Under the pieces are notes generated by a model that was given only the letters and a program-made list of their open reading frames with translations, was not told the DNA's origin and ran no database searches. Positions 28,101-34,926 of a DNA stretch of 34,926 bases are shown piece after piece; the stretch's first letter is position 1; each line of letters begins with the position of its first letter. The stretch comes from an uncultured Bacteroidales bacterium (GTDB lineage: Bacteria; Bacteroidota; Bacteroidia; Bacteroidales; UBA4417). A program made the translations under genes and the position numbers. Location of the stretch: contig CAIRHD010000028.1 of the NCBI GenBank assembly GCA_903878265.1, positions 1 through 34,926 of the forward strand, written 5' to 3'.

Positions 28101-30151
28101 AATTCCAGTAGCTCCAAATCGCTTTCGTTATAAGCATTTTGGTCGTGGTAGCTTTGCACCACAAATGCCCCAATGGCATTTCCATCCGACCGCAGCGGAA
28201 CTCCCAACCAACATAATGAATGGCCGCCCAAACGTTGTACTTTGCCTTCAAGTTCTAACTTTGCAACATCTTTTTGATGTAGCAACAAAGCACGGTTTTC
28301 GTGTACCACAAGTCCTGTAAGCGACTTATTTGCCGGCCATTCCTTTATTTCGTCAAACTCATCTTTAAAAAAGGGCGAACTAAGCGTATCTTTCTTTGGG
28401 TCGTAAAGTGCGACGAAAAAATTGGATGCGTCAATATATTTGTTCAGTTCAACACGGATAAGCTCGATAAATTCGCCCATATCCTTGGTGGCAGTAACAG
28501 CGGTGGCGATATTGAACTGGATTTTGTTTATTTGATCGGTTTTCTTCCGTTCCGAAATATCCCTGAGCGAGCCTTCGACCCCAACGACCTGGTTATCTTT
28601 ACCAAACATCAAATGGCAATTTACCGAGGTGTAAACCAGCCTTTCATCCTTTGTCCTCAGCCGCACCTCAAAATCGACAACTTCCTTTTTCTGCATCAAT
28701 GCTTCCATTAGTTTGATGCGATCGTTGGGGTCGTTATAGAATTTAGAAATCTGGGTTCCAACAATTTCGTCTACCGAATAACCGGAATACCTGCCAATAG
28801 AAGGGCTTATTTCAGTAACTAGGCCCGAAATATCGGTTTGATAGAAAACATCCTGTACATTTTCGAAAATTGTACGGTATTTTAACTCGTTTTTGACAAG
28901 GCTTTCTTCGGTATTTACATTATTTATTTTTGCCGCCACTATTTCGGCAACGGCTGTAAGAAATTCAACTTCCTCTTCTTGATGCTGATGCCCGACCGGC
29001 AGATAGACAACAATTACGCCGAGAGTCTTGTTTTGCGATACAATCGGGATGTTATAATGCCCGTGTTCCGTAATGCCTTCGTACATTATTTCATGGTTGT
29101 GGTCGAGGTTCGAAGCATGTTGGGGTTTGCGGGTCAAAGCGGCTTTGCCACACAAACATTTGCCAAAAGGCACCAGGTTGCAGTCTTTTTGTATTTCGGG
29201 AGATAGGTTTTTATGGGCTTTAAGTTGGAGAACCTTATCATCAGCAAGTGTAAAGACACCTATTCTGGGCAAAATATTGAGAAATGGGATACGCAGGAGG
29301 ATGTCGAGCATTTTTTGCAGAAAAACATCAAGTTGCTTTATTTGCGTACTTGCTTCGAACAATTTATTGATTGCTTTTTGCTTTATAAGTGCCAGTTGCA
29401 GTGTTTCTTCCGCCATTTTATGGTCGGTAATTTCCCTTTCGATGGCTATAAATTTTCCCACCGTTCCGTCATCACCTACAATTGGATCAATTTTCAGATC
29501 CAGCCAATACGATTTTCCTGATTTGGCATAATTTAGTATTTCGACGTGTACTGAGCGGTAATTGGCAATTGCATCGGCTAATTGTTGCCGTGTAGAAGGA
29601 TCAGTATCTTTGCCTTGTAAAAAGGTCCCGGGTTTTTTCCCTTTTATTTCTTCCAACGAATAACCGGTCAGTATTTCAAAAGCATCGTTTACCCACGATA
29701 TTTTTCCCATGCTATCGGTGATTACAACCACATCAGTGGTTTTTGAAGCAACCAATGCCAATTCCTGCAAGTCTTCTTTTAACTTTTTAAGGTCGTGTAT
29801 ATCGAAAAGGATAAGTGTGTAACCGTCATTCCCTAATGAAGAAAATATGACCTTGTACCATCTTTTTGCTGACGGAGAAAACCATTCCATGCAGCTTTCG
29901 GTAAAAGCTTGTCCTTCGTTGTTTTTTTCGAGGCACGAATCAATACAGAATATGTTAATTGAGGATAAAACATCGGAAGATTTACAATTCGGGATATCAA
30001 TCGATTGCAGACCAGTTATCCTTTCGAATTCTGCATTGACTTCTATAAAAGTGAAATCGTCAGACCTGCCATCGGGTTTGGGCACAATTTGAAGTAATGC
30101 ATAGCCAAAAGGTGCAGATTGAAAACTCTTTTGCGGATTTGTATCGGTCAT
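25145..30151 (-). CDS. Hybrid sensor histidine kinase: multiple PAS/PAC and GAF domains, HisKA-HATPase, two receiver domains
   Basis: PAS-like segments ([44 protein letters not shown]), H-box [27 protein letters not shown], ATPase motifs [39 protein letters not shown], REC1 [10 protein letters not shown]...[12 protein letters not shown], REC2 [10 protein letters not shown]...[15 protein letters not shown]...LTKPI. Confidence 0.95.
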   Translation of the reverse strand: [1668 protein letters not shown]

Positions 30152-30271
30152 TTTCCCGGCGAATAAAAGTAGGGTGAATTTTGGGTTAAAGGTAGCTTTT
30201 TCAAAAATAGTTAATAATACTGTAGATGTGGTTGCAAATGCATCAAATGTTGATATTGTTTCTAATTTTTG

Positions 30272-30306
30272 TTCTTTTCTCCTTTCTCACCTCTCACAAT
30301 TACCCC
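30272..30306 (+). repeat. Short G-free phrase tract abutting lutA stop
   Basis: TTCTTTTCTCCTTTCTCACCTCTCACAATTACCCC; no G in 35 nt. Confidence 0.45.
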
Positions 30307-31025
30307 GCCAAACCATCAGCCAATAAATCAATGATATGTATAGTTTTTATGGGCAGTTTATGTTTGTCGATATAGCCTTGTTGGTGCATAAGGCACGACG
30401 AATCGGTGCTAACAATATATTCGGCACCGGTTTCGAGGGCATGAAGCACTTTTTGTTCGGCCATGGCTGTCGAAATCGGTTCGTGTTTTACCGAAAATGT
30501 GCCACCGAAGCCGCAACAGGTATGGGTTTCTTTCATTTCGCGAAGTTCGAGGCCATGTACGTTTTTCAGCAATTCGCGGGGTTGGTCGGCAAGTTTGTAT
30601 TCGCGCAAAGCAGCACACGAATCGTGGTAAGTTACCACATGCTCGAAGGTAGCACCCACATCGGTTACCTTCAATACATTGACCAAAAAATCGGTAAACT
30701 CGTAAAAGTTCTTTTTTAATTGGTGGTATTCGATATGCAAGGCTGAATTGTAAAACATCTCGTCGTAATAATTCCGCACAAAACCTGCACACGATGCCGA
30801 TGGCCCAACAATGTAGCGGTTATGAGGGAAATCGCGGATAAATTTTTCGCCGATGCTTTTGGCTTCTTCCCAAAAACCGCTGTTGAAAGCCATTTGGCCA
30901 CAGCAAGTCTGTTTGTTGTTATAATGGACTTCGACCCCAAGTTTTTCGAGTATTTTGACCATATTAAAACCTGTTTCGGGATAAATCTGGTCAATGAAGC
31001 AAGGGATAAAAATATCAACAGTCAT
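30300..31025 (-). CDS. lutA: LutA/YkgE-like (Fe-S)-binding protein with two CCG domains
   Basis: IFIPCFIDQIYPETGFNMVKILEKLGVEVHYNNKQTCCGQMAFNSGF; VTYHDSCAALREYKLADQPRELLKNVHGLEL..ETHTCCGFGGTFSVKHEPIS. Confidence 0.88.
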   Translation of the reverse strand: MTVDIFIPCFIDQIYPETGFNMVKILEKLGVEVHYNNKQTCCGQMAFNSGFWEEAKSIGEKFIRDFPHNRYIVGPSASCAGFVRNYYDEMFYNSALHIEYHQLKKNFYEFTDFLVNVLKVTDVGATFEHVVTYHDSCAALREYKLADQPRELLKNVHGLELREMKETHTCCGFGGTFSVKHEPISTAMAEQKVLHALETGAEYIVSTDSSCLMHQQGYIDKHKLPIKTIHIIDLLADGLAG

Positions 31026-31098
31026 GGATGCTTTTTATTAAGTTACGATGGCAAAAATATCAAAAAAAATGCCGCTGGAAGCTACAAAGTTATTAACC

Positions 31099-31158
31099 GA
31101 GTTTTTGGAGGTGGGATATTGGATGTTAGATGTTGGATGTGCAATGTGAGTTTGATTT
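31099..31158 (+). repeat. C-depleted phrase repeat (TTGGATG / TTAGATG unit), same family as 6709-6798
   Basis: GGATATTGGATGTTAGATGTTGGATGTGCAATGTGAG; only one C (31142) from 31099 to 31158. Confidence 0.7.
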
Positions 31159-31175
31159 CCTCTTTTTACTTTCCC

Positions 31176-32435
31176 TTATTCGATGATAAAACCTGCTTTT
31201 TGCATATCTTCCCAAAAATCCGGATACGATTTCTTGACCACCTCGGGTTCATTAAAACAAATTTTATGGTGTAGCAAGGCTAAAGGCGCAAAGGACATTG
31301 CCATGCGATGGTCGTCGTAACATTTTACTTCTTGCGTTACTTCATTTTGATAGCCAGATGGAATTGTGTCAGTAAGATGTATTTGATCACCAACCACATT
31401 AACTCCATAACCTAAATTGCCAAGTTCGTTCTGTAAGGCTGCAATACGATCGGTTTCCTTTATGCGCAAGGTTTTAAGGCCTGTAAAACAGCCATTTATA
31501 CCCAAAGCTGCGCAGGTTACAATAACCGCTTGGGCCAGATCGGGGCAATTGGTGAAATCAAAATTGAATTCTTCAACTCTCGGCAATCCTGATTTTGTTA
31601 TCAGCAAACCTTCGGCAACAAAAACTGATCTTATACCTAAATGCTCATAAATAGAAGGCAAAACCGAATCGCCCTGAACACTTTCTGCTTTTAAGCCTTT
31701 AAGTAAAATTTGTGCTTCAGGTGCTAATGCAGCAATCTCGAACCAAAAAGCTGCCGCACTCCAGTCCGGTTCGAGTAGTGAAGAAAAATCATTTTTGTTG
31801 TAGTTTCCTTCATTAATATTCAACTCATTTCCATTGAAACTGACATTTGCACCGGATTTTTGAATCAATGCCTTGGTCATGTCAATATAGGATTGAGATA
31901 TTATATCTCCTTGTAAACCAATTGAAAGTCCACCTTTTAAATAAGGTCCAATCATCATTAATGCACTGATAAACTGACTGCTGATTCCCGCATTTAGGCT
32001 AATGTTCCCACCTCTCAGGTTTCTGTTTCCACTGATGAAAACTGGTGGAAAACCATCGTTCTTGAGAAATCTTATATCGGCACCAAGTTGTTGCAATGCA
32101 TCGGTAAGTGGTTTAACAGGTCGCTGTTTCATGCGTTCGGAACCCGTTAACAGCCATTTTCCAGGTGTAACAGCAAGCAATGCCAACAGAAATCTCATTA
32201 CTGTTCCGGCATTGCCAACATTTATTTCGGCAACAGATTCATGGTTGAGGTTTTTTCCAATTTCCAACAACGAATTTTGCATTGCCAAAACATCAGACGC
32301 ATCAGAAATCAAATCCGTAATGGCAGCACCATCTGAAAGATGGTTAATGACCAACCTCCGGTTAAGGATGCTTTTGCTTTGAGGCAAAGTAATTTGGCAA
32401 TGTATGTTTTCTTTTGGATTGGTGATGCAGTGCAT
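31176..32435 (-). CDS. aroA: 3-phosphoshikimate 1-carboxyvinyltransferase (EPSP synthase)
   Basis: LPQSKSILNRRLVINHLSDG, NVGNAGTVMRFLLALL, LRIKETDRIAALQNELGNLGYGV, YDDHRMAMSFAPLAL. Confidence 0.95.
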   Translation of the reverse strand: MHCITNPKENIHCQITLPQSKSILNRRLVINHLSDGAAITDLISDASDVLAMQNSLLEIGKNLNHESVAEINVGNAGTVMRFLLALLAVTPGKWLLTGSERMKQRPVKPLTDALQQLGADIRFLKNDGFPPVFISGNRNLRGGNISLNAGISSQFISALMMIGPYLKGGLSIGLQGDIISQSYIDMTKALIQKSGANVSFNGNELNINEGNYNKNDFSSLLEPDWSAAAFWFEIAALAPEAQILLKGLKAESVQGDSVLPSIYEHLGIRSVFVAEGLLITKSGLPRVEEFNFDFTNCPDLAQAVIVTCAALGINGCFTGLKTLRIKETDRIAALQNELGNLGYGVNVVGDQIHLTDTIPSGYQNEVTQEVKCYDDHRMAMSFAPLALLHHKICFNEPEVVKKSYPDFWEDMQKAGFIIE

Positions 32436-32472
32436 GAAGTTTTGGCTGTTAGGCTGTTGGGGGATTAGGCTG

Positions 32473-33543
32473 TTAGATGACTTTCCATATATCCATATAA
32501 TATTTCAAGCTTTTGCGAATCAGGTTTTCGCCCGGAAATTTGTCCCAGACAGGGTTGCCAACATTGTTGATCAGCGAAAAATTCAATTGGGTGTTGTCGG
32601 TGTTTTTTTTGTCGTGGAACATCAATGCAAGCAATTCGTCAACCGTGCCCGCTGCGATAGTATAATGCTTAAAATGCAACTTCACATGGGCAGATATTTT
32701 TGCCAAATTATTTCTATCTAAACCAAACATCTTAGAAGAAATATAGCTTTCGCAAATCAAACCAATAGCCACAGCTTCGCCATGTGAAAGTGGATCTGTA
32801 TCGTTTTTCTGCGAAAATGCTTCTATTGCATGCCCAATTGTATGCCCAAAATTCAATACTTTGCGGATGCCGCCTTCAGATGGATCCTGCTCCACCACTT
32901 CAATTTTTACCGCTGCCGATCGTAAGATAGCCGTTTCGATACAGGCGTTCATCGGAGAATTAAGCCCCAATAAATCAGCGAAATGATCTTGGGAATCAGT
33001 CAGTGCATGTTTAAGCATTTCGGCATATCCCGAAAGCTTTTGTCTTTCTGGCAGGGTTTCAAGGAATTCGGTAAACACAAAAACACTTTTGGGCTGTGCA
33101 AACACACCAACCTGGTTTTTCAGCGAATCGAGGTTAATCCCGGTTTTTCCACCTATTGCAGCGTCAACCATAGCTAAAACTGTGGTTGGGATGTGTACAA
33201 AATCCATCCCTCGTTTGAAGGTAGCAGCGGCAAAACCACCAATATCGGTTATAACCCCACCACCCAAACAAAGAAGCAGCGAACTGCGCATTGCCTTGCC
33301 AACAGTGAGCATCTGCCAAATTTTTTCGATGCTTGCGACAGTCTTGTTGGCTTCGCCACTTGGGATGTTGATAATGCATGCTTCGGTAATGCAAGCGCAT
33401 TTCTCCAGTAAAACCGGAAGGCAATATTTAAAAGTGTTTTCGTCAACCAGAATGTAAATTCCCGATGGGTTGTAATCCGAGATTATTTCCTGCAACCGCA
33501 ACCAGCCTTTTTTACCCGAATATAATGATTTTGATAGCTCCAT
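32473..33543 (-). CDS. aroB: 3-dehydroquinate synthase
   Basis: GEANKTVASIEKIWQML, LCLGGGVITDIGGFAAATFKRGMDFVHIPTTVLAMVDAAIGGKTGINLDSLKNQVGVF, VLNFGHTIGHAIE, SHGEAVAIGL. Confidence 0.96.
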   Translation of the reverse strand: MELSKSLYSGKKGWLRLQEIISDYNPSGIYILVDENTFKYCLPVLLEKCACITEACIINIPSGEANKTVASIEKIWQMLTVGKAMRSSLLLCLGGGVITDIGGFAAATFKRGMDFVHIPTTVLAMVDAAIGGKTGINLDSLKNQVGVFAQPKSVFVFTEFLETLPERQKLSGYAEMLKHALTDSQDHFADLLGLNSPMNACIETAILRSAAVKIEVVEQDPSEGGIRKVLNFGHTIGHAIEAFSQKNDTDPLSHGEAVAIGLICESYISSKMFGLDRNNLAKISAHVKLHFKHYTIAAGTVDELLALMFHDKKNTDNTQLNFSLINNVGNPVWDKFPGENLIRKSLKYYMDIWKVI

Positions 33544-33548
33544 GTGGG

Positions 33549-33556
33549 CAAAGGTA
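33549..33556 (-). promoter_or_regulatory. Candidate -7 box TACCTTTG for aroB
   Basis: Minus strand TACCTTTGCCCACATG: only 5 nt between the box and the aroB ATG. Confidence 0.45.
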
Positions 33557-33911
33557 AGAATTTTACGAAAAGAAGCGGATAATACGCCATCAAAGCACCT
33601 GCTTTGAGGTAGAAAATACTTTTTAAATTGAACTCAAAAATCAATTTGATACTATTTTACGGTACAAAATATATTCCCCATTTATACGTGTGTAGGAAAG
33701 TACTATATCTTTGCTGATATATGGAAGTCAGGCAGGTTTTACATGGCAGCCAATAATTAGAGTTTGTTTTTATCTTGGATTTTCCAAAAATGAACGAATT
33801 AAGAATCAAGATTTACGATTTTTTTTCAGCGGGTTATGTGTCAATTGTCAATTGTAAATAAAAATAAAACTTGCATTCTGGACAGACTCTAATTTGTAAT
33901 TCGATACTTTA

Positions 33912-34181
33912 ATGAACAGGGCATTCTTTAAATTTTATGTAGATTCAACAAGATATAATTTGTCATTTTCGGTATTGGTGTTTTTGATGGTTAACCCTTT
34001 AGCTGGCCTAATATCATTACCAACATTTGGCTTAGCGGTCGGACTGCTTTGCTTTCAGCAATTTCAGGGGAACCAATACTATTTCTATTACAATGTTGGG
34101 CTAACGAAACAAAAGTTGATCGTCAATTCGTTGATCATCAATTTAATTATATCAACTCTTTTGTTACCAATACTCCAATAG
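33912..34181 (+). CDS. Small (89 aa) hydrophobic membrane protein, probable partner of the following ABC ATPase
   Basis: ATG-initiated ORF with two or three hydrophobic segments, stop codon directly adjacent to the ATG of the ATPase gene (TAG|ATG). Confidence 0.6.
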   Translation: MNRAFFKFYVDSTRYNLSFSVLVFLMVNPLAGLISLPTFGLAVGLLCFQQFQGNQYYFYYNVGLTKQKLIVNSLIINLIISTLLLPILQ

Positions 34182-34853
34182 ATGAGCGAACTTGTAATAC
34201 ATAAACTATCCAAAAAGTACAAACAGCGGATAGTACTGTCTAATATTTCGTTCAGTATAAAAACCGGAGAGATTTTAGGGATGTTTGGGCGCAATGGCTG
34301 CGGGAAATCTACATTGTTAAAAATCCTGTTTGGTGTTTTGCCTTCCGATTATCAAGAAATAGTACTTGATAACGAATGTTTTAAGCCTTCGGGCAATATT
34401 AAATCGATGATCATTTCGTATTTGCCACAAGATGGTTTTCTGCCTAACAACTTAACGGTTAGGGAGGTAATCCCAATGTATTACGCGGATGGAAAAGCTC
34501 AGGATAAAATTTTTTACGACCCGAGGATTGCCCGATTTGAGCGACAAAAAATTGGAGCCTTGTCGATGGGCGAAAGAAGGTACTTCGAGATTGTTTTGGT
34601 TTCGAGGTTACCACATAAATTTTTAATGCTCGACGAACCCTTTTCCATGATAGAACCTTTATGTCAGGAAGCAATAAAGGAACTCCTGGTTGAATTAAAG
34701 AAAGAAAAAGGCATACTGATCACAGACCATTATTATCGTAATGTTCTTTCGGTTTCGGATAGAAAAATGATTATAAAGGATGGCCGAGCGATTGAAATCG
34801 AGAATGAAAATGATTTGATTGAGAATGGATATTTATCAGAACCAAGAATATAA
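34182..34853 (+). CDS. ABC transporter ATP-binding protein
   Basis: Walker A GMFGRNGCGKSTLLKILFG, signature LSMGERRYFEIVLV, Walker B KFLMLDEPF. Confidence 0.92.
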   Translation: MSELVIHKLSKKYKQRIVLSNISFSIKTGEILGMFGRNGCGKSTLLKILFGVLPSDYQEIVLDNECFKPSGNIKSMIISYLPQDGFLPNNLTVREVIPMYYADGKAQDKIFYDPRIARFERQKIGALSMGERRYFEIVLVSRLPHKFLMLDEPFSMIEPLCQEAIKELLVELKKEKGILITDHYYRNVLSVSDRKMIIKDGRAIEIENENDLIENGYLSEPRI

Positions 34854-34926
34854 ATAGTCTGCTTAACTCATAGCCTGTGACCTCAGTCCCGCACCCCAAA
34901 GCTGAACCTTAACCTTTAACATTCAC

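Noticed and set aside
29073-29531. 152-aa ORF antisense to the hybrid kinase
   Set aside because: Same reason: shadow ORF with cysteine/serine-rich unconvincing translation.

Overview
This is a Bacteroidetes-like chromosomal window, judged from TAnnTTTG-type promoter boxes, gene content and composition. It is mostly housekeeping genes: two tandem GNAT-like proteins, a CcmF/CcsA-type cytochrome c assembly protein, a DUF2520-like Rossmann protein, a KdsC-like HAD phosphatase, UbiA / Maf / UbiA-like, a secreted M14 peptidase, a secreted TolB-like protein, an AI-2E family transporter, a radical SAM/SPASM protein, the thrS-infC-rpmI-rplT operon, a UbiD decarboxylase, ornithine aminotransferase, two tandem superoxide dismutases (one with a signal peptide), a 1668-aa hybrid histidine kinase, a solitary LutA-like protein, aroA, aroB, and a small membrane protein coupled to an ABC ATPase. 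I see no CRISPR array, prophage, transposase, rRNA or tRNA. The unusual signals are: (1) a set of intergenic short-period degenerate phrase repeats in which one strand is almost free of G (up to 143 nt with no G directly upstream of maf), apparently oriented relative to gene 5' and 3' ends; (2) an infC gene with no ATG available, whose best start is an ATA codon 8 nt after a strong AAAGGAG Shine-Dalgarno; (3) a 200-bp imperfect palindrome bounded by perfect 12-bp inverted repeats whose right arm overlaps the stop codon of the hybrid kinase; (4) a UbiA paralogue lacking the first Asp-rich motif; (5) an 89-aa membrane protein / ABC ATPase pair. All calls come from reading the sequence and ORF translations; no database search was run.
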